Part shown: piece after piece, positions 9,908 through 19,680 of the stretch
How the letters are laid out: each line of letters starts with the position of its first letter
How positions within the stretch are numbered: the first letter of the stretch is position 1
DNA from: Dermacentor variabilis
Lineage: Eukaryota > Arthropoda > Arachnida > Ixodida > Ixodidae
Length of the DNA stretch: 64,000 bases
Direction: 5' to 3'
Assembly (NCBI RefSeq): GCF_050947875.1
Contig: NC_134568.1
Location: 209,653,845 to 209,717,844, forward strand
Program-made: the position numbers and the translations under genes
The notes under the pieces: generated by a model
Database searches by the model: none
The model's input: the letters and a program-made list of their open reading frames with translations, nothing else
Told to the model about the DNA's origin: nothing

Positions 9908-11509
9908 AAACTGTCGGACGTTAACTACGTGGTGAGTCTGCCAGGAAAGCGAAAAGCACAGCAAGTTTACCACTGTAATCTGCTCAAACCTTATAGACAA
10001 AGGGAAGCAGTGGTGTGCATGATGGTAAACGTTCCTGAAGAGCTTCCGGTCGAGCTTCCGGGACTAGGCTCAGTGACGAACAGGGAAGGCACCGGTCAAG
10101 TCATTAGTGACTTAATCAGTAAAGCATCGCTGTCGCCTGAGCAGAAAACCGAACTACACCAGCTCTTACAAGAGTTTCAAGGTCTGTTCTCTGAGAGGCC
10201 TGGTAGGACTTCTGTCCTTACTCATGATATAGAACTTACCTCCCCAGAGCCAGTACGATCCAAGGCGTATCGGCTGTCACCCCGCCAGAGCGATATTATG
10301 GAGGCTGAGGTAAAGAAAATGCTACAGCTCGGTGTTATTGAGGCAGGTGAGAGTGATTATACCTCCCCTTTGATTTTAGTTGAGGTACCGGGCAAGGAAC
10401 CTCGTCCTTGCGTCGACTACCGCAGGCTTAATTCCATCACTAAGGATCAAATTTATCCGATCCCTAACATCGAGGAGCGCCTTGAGAAAGTTAGTAGCGC
10501 TCAGTTTATTTCCACCCTAGATCTTGTCAGGGGTTATTGGCAGGTTCCACTTACAGAAGAGGCTAGTAGGTATGCGGCGTTCATTTCCCCAATGGGAACA
10601 TTCCGTCCTAAAGTGTTGAGTTTTGGTTTGAAGAACGCGCCATACTGCTTTTCAAGCCTCATGGATAAAGTGTTGCGGGGACAACAAGAATTCGCTTTAC
10701 CGTATCTAGACGACGTAGCGATATTCTCCGCATCCTGGTCTGAGCATATGGCACACTTGCGGGCAGTGCTAACCCGCCTGCGCGAAGCGGGCTTGACAGT
10801 CAAGGCTCCTAAGTGCCAGTTAGCACAGGCCGAGGTTGTCTACCTCGGTCACGTGATTGGTCAGGGTCGTCGCCGCCCCTCTGAAATAAAGGTGGCCGCT
10901 GTGCGAGACTTCCCGCAACCGCGCACGAAGACCGATATTCGGTCGTTCTTAGGTGTCGCCGGCTGCTATCAGAGGTACATCCCCAGGTACTCTGATATCG
11001 CGGCTCCCCTGACGGATGCTCTAAGAAAGACAGAGCCGCAAACAGTCGTCTGGGACGAGACAAAGGAAAGAGCTTTTAGCGCCCTAAAGAGTGCCCTAAC
11101 AAGCCAGCCTGTGCTACGATCGCCAGACTATACAAAAGGGTTCGTTGTTCAGTGCGATGCTAGTGAGCGAGGCATGGGCATTGTACTGTGCCAACGGGAA
11201 AATGGAGAAGTAGAACACCCCGTCCTGTATGCTAGTCGTAAGCTGACCAGTCGTGAGCAGGCGTACAGCGCCACCGAGAAAGAGTGTGCGTGTCTCGTGT
11301 GGGCCGTTCAGAAATTGTCATGCTATCTAGGCGGCTCGAGGTTTATCATTGAGACGGATCACTGCCCTCTCCAATGGCTGCAGACCATCTCTCCCAAAAA
11401 TGGCCGCCTCCTGCGCTGGAGCCTCGCTTTGCAACAATATTCCTTTGAGGTGCGTTACAAAAAGGGGAGTCTCAACGGTAACGCCGATGGCTTAAGTCGA
11501 AGCCCCTAA
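9908..11509 (+). CDS. Reverse transcriptase - RNase H part of the polyprotein, inner element
   Basis: This is the same reading frame as 7082-9907, after the TAG. The first available ATG is at 9929, but translation would normally come through from upstream. It begins with the end of the integrase C-terminal domain and a linker, then RT with the YLDD catalytic box (numbered from 7082: Tyr1208, Asp1210, Asp1211). RNase H follows with acidic residues in QCDAS (Asp1359), EKECACLVW, IETDHCP and NADGLSRSP. It stops at TAA 11507-11509 immediately after RNase H, and no integrase or envelope follows. Similarity to the outer copy (14057-12945) is nearly complete. Confidence 0.92.
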   Translation, partial: KLSDVNYVVSLPGKRKAQQVYHCNLLKPYRQREAVVCMMVNVPEELPVELPGLGSVTNREGTGQVISDLISKASLSPEQKTELHQLLQEFQGLFSERPGRTSVLTHDIELTSPEPVRSKAYRLSPRQSDIMEAEVKKMLQLGVIEAGESDYTSPLILVEVPGKEPRPCVDYRRLNSITKDQIYPIPNIEERLEKVSSAQFISTLDLVRGYWQVPLTEEASRYAAFISPMGTFRPKVLSFGLKNAPYCFSSLMDKVLRGQQEFALPYLDDVAIFSASWSEHMAHLRAVLTRLREAGLTVKAPKCQLAQAEVVYLGHVIGQGRRRPSEIKVAAVRDFPQPRTKTDIRSFLGVAGCYQRYIPRYSDIAAPLTDALRKTEPQTVVWDETKERAFSALKSALTSQPVLRSPDYTKGFVVQCDASERGMGIVLCQRENGEVEHPVLYASRKLTSREQAYSATEKECACLVWAVQKLSCYLGGSRFIIETDHCPLQWLQTISPKNGRLLRWSLALQQYSFEVRYKKGSLNGNADGLSRSP

Positions 11510-11990
11510 CGTAGGAATCAGCCTCAAAATTGTTTGTTACTGATGTTTTTCTTCCTGAGGCAGGATTTTTAACATATTGCTTTTGTTTAGTGTTTCAAAG
11601 TGATGACATGCTTTCTAGTGCAATTTTCCAATTTGTGGACGCGTTCTAAGTGCTGCTAGACTACTGTAAGGAACTAGGCAGTGGTATAAAAGGGGAAAGA
11701 GCCTGGCAGGGCTTAGTGAGGGTTGTGCCGTGCTTGCTGACTGAGCGGTTGAGTTTCAGCGTAGTTATAACTCTGGCCGGGAACGAGAACAAAAATGTGA
11801 ACTCTCCCGAAGTCACTTTGCAGTGTCCCGTGCGAACCTGAACGAGAGAACGAGGCCTTCTCTGTGCGCTGCGCTCAAGAAACGTCGAGGGACGCCCGAC
11901 TTCGGTTATGAGCATCATCGAGCGACATCCCTCCGGACAGCGGATGCAGTCCCCTGACCATCGGGATCTCCTTCCCCCGGCGGGGCGGTC
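11510..11990 (+). other. 3' untranslated region of the inner element
   Basis: This is non-coding sequence between the RNase H stop and the 3' LTR. It contains TATAAAAGG near 11685, and the last bases before the LTR (GGCGGGGCGGTC) are the likely but imperfect polypurine tract. The inner element itself inserted into the equivalent region of the outer copy. Confidence 0.7.
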
Positions 11991-12693
11991 TGTTACGTTT
12001 CGCCTACGACGCGCGGTTTAGCCGGCGCGGATGCAACGGACGCCGGGGCTTCGTTCAAAGCGGCAGACATTTTGGCCCGTTCGGCGCCGCCGCTACGCCT
12101 CCCCGCCAAGCGCGTCCAGGCATGTTCCGATGCCACGTGTCTTCATGTGCGTGTGTGAGTGTATGTGCATATTGGTGCCCACGCTTGTCGAAGCGCGGCA
12201 GCCGGGGAGAGGAGCTCCCAACAACTGTGAAGCGAGGGGGTCTGACAGGCGCCGACACGACGTGTGAGCCACCTTCTCCTCCCCATTGTGCCCGAACGGC
12301 GCCGGCACGACGGCTGCGCCACCTTATCCCATTGTTCCCGAGCGGCACCGTCACGTGCTCGTCTATAGAGGGGTTCCTTCTTGCCCTCAACTGCGAGAGT
12401 ATAAAAGCAGCTGCCCCCGGACGCCAAAAGAGGGCTCCGATTTCTTCTGTTGAGTAACGTGCTCTCCCGTCTCTCTACTTCGGTCAACCTGACCGCCAAC
12501 TCTTTGCGATGTTAGAATAAACAAGTTGTTTTGTTGTTACCAGTCGACTCATGCTTTGCCGGGACCTTCGGATGCTTCCAGTTGTACCCCAGGCCGCCAG
12601 GCCAACGCTACCCTTGGGGCTTGCGACCCAGGTGCAACAACGGGCGTCAGCGCCGAGTTCCCAACAACTCGCGCCAGCGGTGCGATTACAACA
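11991..12693 (+). repeat. 3' LTR of the inner element
   Basis: This 703-bp LTR runs from TGTTACG to ATTACAACA, with TATAAAAG at 12400-12407 and AATAAA at 12516-12521. It has the ancestral number of U3 repeat units and lacks the extra 50-bp copy found in the 5' LTR. It is followed by the GCTG target duplication at 12694-12697. Confidence 0.93.
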
Positions 12694-12697
12694 GCTG

Positions 12698-12944
12698 AAA
12701 CTCAACCGCTTAGTCAGCAAGCACGGCACAACCCTCACTAAGCCCTGCCAGGCTCTTTCCCCCTCTATACCACTGCCTAGTTCCTTACAGTAGTCTAGCA
12801 GCACTCAGAACGCGTCCACAAATTGGAAAATTGCACTAGAAAGCATGTCATCACTTTGAAACACTAAACAAAAGCAATATGTTAAAAATCCTGCCTCAGG
12901 AAGAAAAACATCAGTAACAAACAATTTTGAGGCTGATTCCTACG
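12698..12944 (-). other. 3' untranslated region of the outer element, proximal part
   Basis: This is the reverse complement of about 11510-11757. It joins the outer element's RNase H stop (12945) to the point where the inner element inserted. Together with 5780-6013 it makes one continuous 3' region. Confidence 0.85.
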
Positions 12945-14057
12945 TTAGGGGCTTCGACTTAAGCCATCGGCGTTACCGTTGAGACTCCCCTTTTTGTAAC
13001 GCACCTCAAAGGAATATTGTTGCAAAGCGAGGCTCCAGCGCAGGAGGCGGCCATTTTTGGGAGAGATGGTCTGCAGCCATTGGAGAGGGCAGTGATCCGT
13101 CTCAATGATAAACCTCGAGCCGGCTAGATAGCATGACAATTTCTGAACGGCCCACACGAGACACGCACACTCTTTCTCGGTGGCGCTATACGCCTGCTCA
13201 CGACTGGTCAGCTTACGACTAGCATACAGGACGGGGTGTTCTACTTCTCCATTTTCCCGTTGGCACAGTACAACGCCCATGCCTCGCTCACTAGCATCGC
13301 ACTGAACAACGAACCCTTTTGTATAGTCTGGCGATCGTAGCACCGGCTGGCTTGTTAGGGCGCTCTTTAGGGCGCTAAAAGCTCTTTCCTTTGTCTCGTC
13401 CCATACGACTGTTTGGGGCTCTGTTTTTCTTAGAGCATCCGTCAGGGGAGCCGCGATATCAGAGTACCTGGGGATGTACCTCTGATAGTAGCCGGCGACA
13501 CCTAAGAACGACCGAATATCGGTCTTCGTGCGCGGTTGCGGGAAGTCTCGCACAGCGGCCACCTTTATTTCAGAGGGGCGGCGACGACCCCGACCAATCA
13601 CGTGACCGAGGTAGACAACCTCGGCCTGTGCTAACTGGCACTTGGGAGCCTTGACTGTCAAGCCCGCTTCGCGCAGGCGGGTTAGCACTGCCCGCAAGGG
13701 TGCCATATGCTCAGACCAGGATGCGGAGAATATCGCTACGTCGTCTAGATACGGTAAAGCGAATTCTTGCTGTCCCCGCAACACTTTATCCATGAGGCTT
13801 GAAAAGCAGTATGGCGCGTTCTTCAAACCAAAACTCAACACTTTAGGACGGAATGTTCTCATTGGTGAAATGAACGCCGCATACCTGCTAGCCTCTTCTG
13901 TAAGTGGAACCTGCCAATAACCCCTGACAAGATCTAGGGTGGAAATAAACTGAGCGCTACTAACTTTCTCAAGGCGCTCCTCGATGTTAGGGATTAGGAT
14001 AAATTTGATCCTTAGTGATGGAATTAAGCCTGCGGTAGTCGACGCAAGGACGAGGTT
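12945..14057 (-). pseudogene. RT - RNase H, distal part, outer element
   Basis: The frame is open from the RTE insertion point to the stop at 12945. It contains most of RT, including the YLDD box, and all of RNase H, ending in the same NADGLSRSP as the inner copy. It has lost its 5' part to the RTE LINE. The open frame reads back into the LINE tail (to 14153), but that leading sequence comes from the LINE and its CAT repeat and is not part of RT. Confidence 0.9.
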
Positions 14058-14067
14058 CCTTGCCCGG
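14058..14067. repeat. RTE insertion target duplication, left copy
   Basis: CCTTGCCCGG is repeated at 16026-16035 on the other side of the LINE. The uninterrupted inner element has it once. This fixes the boundaries of the RTE insertion. Confidence 0.85.
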
Positions 14068-16025
14068 TCATCATCATCATCATCATCATCAGCCTGGTTA
14101 CGCCCACTGCAGGGCAAAGGCCTCTCCCATGCTTCTCCAACAACCCCGGTCATGTACTAATTGTGGCCATGCCGTCCCTGCAAACTTCTTAATCTCATCC
14201 GCCCACCTAACTTTCTGCCGCCCCCTGCTACGCTTCCCTTCCCTTGGGATCCAGTCCGTAACCCTTAATGACCATCGGTTATCTTCCCTCCTCATTACAT
14301 GTGCTGCCCATGCCCATTTCTTTTTCTTGATTTCAACTAAGATGTCATTAACTCGCGTTTGTTCCCTCACCCAATCTGCTCTTTTCTTATCCCTTAACGT
14401 TACACCTATCATTCTTCTTTCCATAGCTCGTTGTGTCGTCCTCAATTTGAGTAGAACCCTTTTAGTAAGCCTCCAGGTTTCTGCCCCGTAGGTGAGTACT
14501 GGTAAGACACAGCTATTATATACTTTTCTCTTGAGGGATAATGGCAACCTGCTGTTCATGATTTCGGAATGCCTGCCAAACGCACCCCAGCCCATTCTTA
14601 TTCTTCTGATTATTTCCGTCTCATGATCCGGATCCGCCGTCACTACCTGCCCTAAGTAGATGTATTCCCTTACGACTTCCAGTGCCTCGCTGCCTATTGT
14701 AAATTGCTGTTCTCTCCCGAGACTGTTAAGCATTACTTTAGTTTTCTGCAGATTAATTTTTAGACCCACTCTTCTGCTTTGCCTCTCCAGGTCAGTGAGC
14801 ATGCATTGCAATTGGTCCCCTGAGTTACTAAGCAAGGCAATATCATCAGCGAATCGCAAGTTACTAAGGTATTCTCCATTAACTTTTATCCCCAATTCTT
14901 CCCAATCCAGGTCTCTGAATACCTCCTGTAAACAAGCTGTGAATAGCATTGGAGATATCGTATCTCCCTGCCTGACGCCTTTCTGTATTGGGATTTTGTT
15001 GCTTGCTTTATGGAGGACTATGGTGGCTGTGGAGCCGCTATAGATATCTTCCAGTATTTTTACATATGGCTCATCTACACCCTGATTCCGTAATGCCTCC
15101 ATGACTGCTGAGGTTTCGACTGAATCAAATGCTTTCTCGTAATCAATGAAAGCTATATATAAGGGTTGGTTATATTCTGCACATTTCTCTATCACTTGAT
15201 TGATAGTGTGAATATGGTCTATTGTTGAGTAGCCTTTACGGAATCCTGCCTGGTCCTTTGGTTGACAGAAGTCTAAGGTGTTCCTGATTCTATTTGCAAT
15301 TACCTTAGTAAATACTTTGTAGGCAACGGACAGTAAGCTGATCGGTCTATAATTTTTCAAGTCTTTGGCGTCCCCTTTCTTATGGATTAGGATTATGTTA
15401 GCGTTCTTCCAAGATTGCGGTACGCTCGAGGTCATGAGGCATTGCGTATACAGGGTGGCCAGTTTTTCTAGAACAATCTGTCCACCATCCTTCAACAAAT
15501 CTGCTGTTACCTGATCCTCCCCAGCTGCCTTCCCCCTTTGCATATCTCCTAAGGCTTTCTTTACTTCTTCCGGCGTTACCTTTGGGATTTCGAATTCCTC
15601 TAGACTATTTTCTCTTCCATTATCGTCGTGGATGCCACTGGTACTGTATAAATCTCTATAGAACTCCTCAGCCACTTGAACTATCTCATCCATATTAGTA
15701 ATGATATTGCCGGCTTTGTCTCTTAACGCATACATCTGATTCTTGCCAATTCCTAGTTTCTTCTTCACTGTTTTTAGGCTTCCTCCGTTCCTGAGCGCAT
15801 GTTCAATTCTATCCATATTATACTTCCTTATGTCAGCTGTCTTACGCTTGTTGATTAACTTCGAAAGTTCTGCAAGTTCTATTCTAGCTGTAGGGTTAGA
15901 TGCTTTCATACATTGGCGTTTCTTGATCAGATCTTTCGTCTCCTGCGATAGTTTGCTGGTATTCTGTCTAACGGAGTTACCACCGACTTCTATTGCACAC
16001 TCCTTAATGATTAATGGTTGAGGTA
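14068..16025 (-). mobile_element. 5'-truncated RTE/BovB-like LINE inserted in the outer element
   Basis: The insertion is about 1.96 kb on the minus strand and ends at its 3' side in a short ATG-type repeat (CATCATCAT on the plus strand, 14068-14091), as RTE elements do. It carries an RT but no apurinic endonuclease, so it is 5'-truncated against the usual ~3 kb. It is flanked by a 10-bp target duplication. At the 5' junction, 16016-16027 (GGTTGAGGTACC) is an inverted copy of target sequence at 16034-16045. A second, shorter 3' fragment of the same family is at 63380-63583. Confidence 0.9.
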
Positions 16026-16149
16026 CCTTGCCCGGTACCTCAACCAAAATCAAAGGGGAGGTATAATCACTCTCACCTGCCTCAATAACACCGAGCTGTA
16101 GCATTTTCTTTACCTCAGCCTCCATAATATCGCTCTGGCGGGGTGACAC
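14098..16149 (-). CDS. RTE-type reverse transcriptase in a chimeric frame with LTR-element RT start
   Basis: The first ~37 codons belong to the LTR element's RT (start of fingers). The frame then passes through the junction into the LINE RT and ends at the LINE's natural stop. The LINE part has the canonical non-LTR RT blocks: an NYRPISLLS segment, AGFRKGYST, an FIDYEKAFD segment (catalytic Asp), GVRQGD, and FADD, followed by a C-terminal region ending ALQW. Best fit is the RTE clade (BovB-like). No internal stop exists, so the copy is recent, but without endonuclease and promoter it is unlikely to be active. The fusion is fortuitous. Confidence 0.88.
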   Translation of the reverse strand: MSPRQSDIMEAEVKKMLQLGVIEAGESDYTSPLILVEVPGKVPQPLIIKECAIEVGGNSVRQNTSKLSQETKDLIKKRQCMKASNPTARIELAELSKLINKRKTADIRKYNMDRIEHALRNGGSLKTVKKKLGIGKNQMYALRDKAGNIITNMDEIVQVAEEFYRDLYSTSGIHDDNGRENSLEEFEIPKVTPEEVKKALGDMQRGKAAGEDQVTADLLKDGGQIVLEKLATLYTQCLMTSSVPQSWKNANIILIHKKGDAKDLKNYRPISLLSVAYKVFTKVIANRIRNTLDFCQPKDQAGFRKGYSTIDHIHTINQVIEKCAEYNQPLYIAFIDYEKAFDSVETSAVMEALRNQGVDEPYVKILEDIYSGSTATIVLHKASNKIPIQKGVRQGDTISPMLFTACLQEVFRDLDWEELGIKVNGEYLSNLRFADDIALLSNSGDQLQCMLTDLERQSRRVGLKINLQKTKVMLNSLGREQQFTIGSEALEVVREYIYLGQVVTADPDHETEIIRRIRMGWGAFGRHSEIMNSRLPLSLKRKVYNSCVLPVLTYGAETWRLTKRVLLKLRTTQRAMERRMIGVTLRDKKRADWVREQTRVNDILVEIKKKKWAWAAHVMRREDNRWSLRVTDWIPREGKRSRGRQKVRWADEIKKFAGTAWPQLVHDRGCWRSMGEAFALQWA
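16026..16035. repeat. RTE insertion target duplication, right copy
   Basis: CCTTGCCCGG, identical to 14058-14067. The LTR element's sequence resumes to the right with GGTACCTCAACC, the reverse complement of the RT coding sequence. Confidence 0.85.
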
Positions 16150-16254
16150 CCGATACGCCTTGGATCGTACTGGCTCTGGGGAGGTAAGTTCTATATCATG
16201 AGTAAGTACAGAAGTCCTACCAGGCTTCTCAGAGAACAGACCTTGAAACTCTTG

Positions 16255-19200
16255 TTAGAGCTGGTGTAGTTCGGTTTTCTGCTCAGGCGACAGCGATGCT
16301 CCACTGACTAAGTCACTAATGACCTGATCGGTGTCTTTCCTGTTCGTCACTGAGCTTAGTCCCGGAAGCTCGACCGGAAGCTCTTCGGGAACGTTTACCA
16401 TCATGCACACTACTGCTTCCCTTTGTCTATAAGGTTTGAGCAGATTACAGTGGTAAACTTGCTGTGCTTTCCGCTTTCCTGGTAGACTCACCACGTAGTT
16501 GACGTCTGACAGTTTTTGAACAATCCGTGCTGGGCCCTCCCACTGCACGTCTAGTTTGTTGTTTAGCGATGTGCGCAATATCATGACCTCATCGCCCACC
16601 TCAAAACGACGGGCCCTGGCGGTCCGATCATAATAAACCTTGGCCCTCTGCTGGGCCTTTGCCATTGCTTCACCTGACAACTCCTGTGCCCTTCTTAAGC
16701 GTTGGAGGAGCTTAAGCACGTACTGCACCACGACTGGGTCGTCGCCCCTGCCTTCCCACGATTCTCGAAGCATGCGAAGCGGAGATCGCAGCGAGCGACC
16801 GTACACCAGCTCAGCTGGCGAAAACCCCGTAGCCGCATGCGGCGCGGTCCGTAATGCAAACATCACCCCAGGCAGACACAGCTCCCAGTCAGTTTGATGT
16901 TCAAAACACAATGCTCTCAACACGCGCTTCATGACGGAGTGGAGCTTCTCAACGGAATTCGACTGTGGGTGGTACACTGAGCTGTGTAACAGCTTTACCC
17001 CACACCTTTCGAGAAAAGTTGTCGTCAAAGCGCTAGTAAACACTGTGCCCTGATCTGATTGGATTTCCGCAGGAAAACCAACTCGCGCAAATATGGACAG
17101 TAGTGCATTGACTATCTCAACTGAGCTGAGTTCTTTAAGCGGCACTGCTTCAGGGAACTTTGTCGCTGGGCAGATCACAGTCAAAATGTGTCTGTACCCC
17201 GTGGCTGTTACCGGCAGAGGTCCCACTGTATCAATAACGAGCCGTCTAAAAGGCTCCGTAATGATAGGTACCAATCTCAACGGCGCCCTTGATTTGTCCC
17301 CTGGTTTGCCCACCCGCTGACAGGTGTCACATGTCCTCACGAAATGGTCTGCGCCGCGAAAACACCCTGGCCAATAGTACTCTTGCAAGAGACGGTCCTT
17401 AGTTTTCTTAACTCCTAGGTGTCCTGACCACGAACCCCCATGCGACAAGCGCAAGAGATCCTGACGATAGCATTGAGGAACGATCAGCTGATCGAACTCC
17501 ACTCCCCTGCGGTCTAGATACTTCCGGTACAGGACCCCACCTCTTTCCACAAAGCGAGCATTTTTCTTGGCGATGCCTTCCTTGACAATGCAGCGTATGT
17601 TTTCTAGGCTGCGATCCTTCTTTTGCTCGGCTATCAAAGCCGACCGGCTGACTTTTAGCAACCTATTAAGTCCGTCTGACGTAGGCGCGATGAGCAAATC
17701 TGCAGATAGCTCTTCTAACTTTCCCGCATCGGGAATTTCCTCTCCAGTATCTGGTGCCTTTAACGTTACAGACTCAATTTTATTCAGTTCAGGCGTGCTC
17801 TGAATATCAGCTTGCTGCGCCTCTGACCCTTTTTCATTGTTGGACAACGTCGGCCCCGCAACTACCGCCTTTGCAGCGAGCTCCCGAACCTTCGATCTGG
17901 TTAAGGCCTGAACGCTAGCCTCACCAAACAAAAGCCCCTTCTCGCGCAGGAGGTGATCGGACCTGTTTGAAAATAGGTACGGGTACTGGGGGGGCAGCAT
18001 AGATGACACTGCCGCCTCCGTCTCAAGCGCTCCGAAAGGTCCTTCAATAAGCACTTTTGCTACGGGCAGACACACGCTATGAGCTTCCACGGCTTGCTTG
18101 ATCCATGCGCACTCGCCCGTGAACATATGGGGTTCTACGTAAGAGGGGTGAACTACATCCATTGTAGCTGCGGAATCGCGAAGCACTCGGCACTCTTTCC
18201 CGTTCACGAGGAGGTCTCGCATGTAAGGCTCGAGAAGCTTCATGTTCTCGTCAGTGCTGCATAATGACAAAAACACAACTTTTGGTGTTGTTTCCGGACA
18301 CTGCGCCGAAAAGTGACCCGGCTTCTGGCACGTATAACAAACGCGCGCTTGCCTCGTCTCGAACCGCTTTCTGCGTTCGGCTTCGGCTGCCGCCGTCTCC
18401 TTAGGTTCGGTCGCACTGCTTTCACTCGCATCCGCACTACGTGTGTTTCCCTTTGCTCTCATGGGTGTGAACTTCGGCCTCTCAAACTTCGAGCCAAATT
18501 CACCCTTTTGACCGTCCTTAGCTCCGCGAGCCCGACGCGTCACAAACTCCTCGGCTAGCTCGGCGGCTTTAGCCACTGTACTAACGTCTGGCCTATCCAA
18601 GACCCAGTACCGCACGTTCTCCGGTAACCGACTATAAAACTGTTCTAGCCCGAAACACTGCAGAACTTTATCGTGGTCACCAAACGCTTTCTCTTCTTTG
18701 AGCCACTCCTGCATGTTTGACATTAGCTTGTAGGCAAACTCTGTATATGACTCTCTTCTGCCTTTCTCATTTTCCCGAAACTTCCGACGGAACGCCTCCG
18801 CTGACAGCCTGTACTTCTTTAGCAGACTCGATTTCACTTTGTCGAAATCCTCTGCCTCCTCTCTATTCAAGCGAGCGACTACGTCGGCCGCCTCGCCGGG
18901 TAACAAAGTGAGCAAGCGCTGTGGCCACGTTTCCCGAGAGAACCCCTGCTTCTCGCACGTTCGCTCAAAGTTAACCAGGAACAAACCAATGTCCTCTCCA
19001 AGCTTAAACGGCCGCATCAGGTCAGTCATTCTGAACAATACTCGTTCTCCTGCACCGTGTGCCTGACTTCCATTACGAGCGCGTTCCATCTCTACCTCAA
19101 GACGCTTCATTTCCAAAGCGTGTTGACGGTCGCGCTCTTCTTTTTTCTCTTGTTGCTCTCGCTCTTTTTGTTCTTTAAGTTCGCGCTCCTGTCTTTTTGA

Positions 19201-19365
19201 CCTCTCCTCAATAGTCTCAAGGCATTCCGACAGCTCGTCATCCTCAGCTTCTAACTCAAGAATAGCCCTTAGCAGTTCTGGTTTTCTGAGTTTGTCTGAG
19301 ACATCCAGACCCAACTCTCTTGCAAGCTCCAGCAATTTCGGTTTGCGCAACGACTTCAAATCCAT
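16255..19365 (-). CDS. Gag - protease - integrase polyprotein, outer element
   Basis: This 1036-codon frame has the same domain order as the inner copy: SAP-like N-terminus, a longer coiled coil with an extra run of charged residues, SCAN-like capsid segment, zinc knuckle with an intact CCHC histidine, Asp-Ser-Ala protease site, HHCC integrase zinc finger, D,D-35-E core and integrase C-terminal domain. Unlike the inner copy it reads through the integrase end and stops about 85 codons later at TAA 16257-16255. There a leucine TTA of the inner copy has become TAA. RT coding resumes in the same frame beyond this stop. Confidence 0.9.
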   Translation of the reverse strand: MDLKSLRKPKLLELARELGLDVSDKLRKPELLRAILELEAEDDELSECLETIEERSKRQERELKEQKEREQQEKKEERDRQHALEMKRLEVEMERARNGSQAHGAGERVLFRMTDLMRPFKLGEDIGLFLVNFERTCEKQGFSRETWPQRLLTLLPGEAADVVARLNREEAEDFDKVKSSLLKKYRLSAEAFRRKFRENEKGRRESYTEFAYKLMSNMQEWLKEEKAFGDHDKVLQCFGLEQFYSRLPENVRYWVLDRPDVSTVAKAAELAEEFVTRRARGAKDGQKGEFGSKFERPKFTPMRAKGNTRSADASESSATEPKETAAAEAERRKRFETRQARVCYTCQKPGHFSAQCPETTPKVVFLSLCSTDENMKLLEPYMRDLLVNGKECRVLRDSAATMDVVHPSYVEPHMFTGECAWIKQAVEAHSVCLPVAKVLIEGPFGALETEAAVSSMLPPQYPYLFSNRSDHLLREKGLLFGEASVQALTRSKVRELAAKAVVAGPTLSNNEKGSEAQQADIQSTPELNKIESVTLKAPDTGEEIPDAGKLEELSADLLIAPTSDGLNRLLKVSRSALIAEQKKDRSLENIRCIVKEGIAKKNARFVERGGVLYRKYLDRRGVEFDQLIVPQCYRQDLLRLSHGGSWSGHLGVKKTKDRLLQEYYWPGCFRGADHFVRTCDTCQRVGKPGDKSRAPLRLVPIITEPFRRLVIDTVGPLPVTATGYRHILTVICPATKFPEAVPLKELSSVEIVNALLSIFARVGFPAEIQSDQGTVFTSALTTTFLERCGVKLLHSSVYHPQSNSVEKLHSVMKRVLRALCFEHQTDWELCLPGVMFALRTAPHAATGFSPAELVYGRSLRSPLRMLRESWEGRGDDPVVVQYVLKLLQRLRRAQELSGEAMAKAQQRAKVYYDRTARARRFEVGDEVMILRTSLNNKLDVQWEGPARIVQKLSDVNYVVSLPGKRKAQQVYHCNLLKPYRQREAVVCMMVNVPEELPVELPGLSSVTNRKDTDQVISDLVSGASLSPEQKTELHQL

Positions 19366-19680
19366 GGCTGCTCTGAATGCTGCTTTCTCTACTGCCTATT
19401 ATTGTCTTGCCGCAAACTAACCCGGCAGCAACGACAACCACAATTACCAGCTCTGTTTCTGACACTAACAAAAGCCTGGCAAAGCTCAGAAGAAGAAAGT
19501 CCCGCACTCACCAAACCTCGCAGCCAAGAATTCAGCGCAGTCGTTCCGCTGCAGGCAACCAGTCATCACACAGGGCTCGTTGCACTGCTCCCGGATGGTC
19601 GTTGAGCTGCTCAGCATACAGTCAACCGCATATCTTCGCTGCTGGCCTCCGTTGTCGCGATCTCACCGCTGGCAGAAAGT
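19366..19680 (-). other. 5' leader of the outer element
   Basis: This leader lies between the 5' LTR and gag and is nearly identical to 6767-7081. The first bases after the LTR lack a TGG start, so no standard primer-binding site is evident. Confidence 0.65.

Larger units (their letters stand above)
6014..12693 (+). mobile_element. Inner Gmr1-like Ty3/gypsy LTR retrotransposon, nearly intact
   Basis: Layout: 5' LTR 6014-6766, leader 6767-7081, one long polyprotein frame 7082-11509 broken by one TAG at 9905-9907, 3' untranslated region 11510-11990, 3' LTR 11991-12693. Target duplication GCTG flanks it at 6010-6013 and 12694-12697, and the flanks on both sides are the interrupted 3' region of the outer element. 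The LTRs differ at about 3 substitutions plus one 50-bp tandem duplication, so this copy is younger than its host copy, as nesting requires. Domain order is Gag, protease, integrase, RT, RNase H. The TAG and a zinc-knuckle change suggest it is not autonomous. Confidence 0.94.

Noticed and set aside
11510..11990. Envelope gene between RNase H and the 3' LTR
   Set aside because: No frame of useful length or membrane segment exists there. The element is a retrotransposon without an envelope gene.
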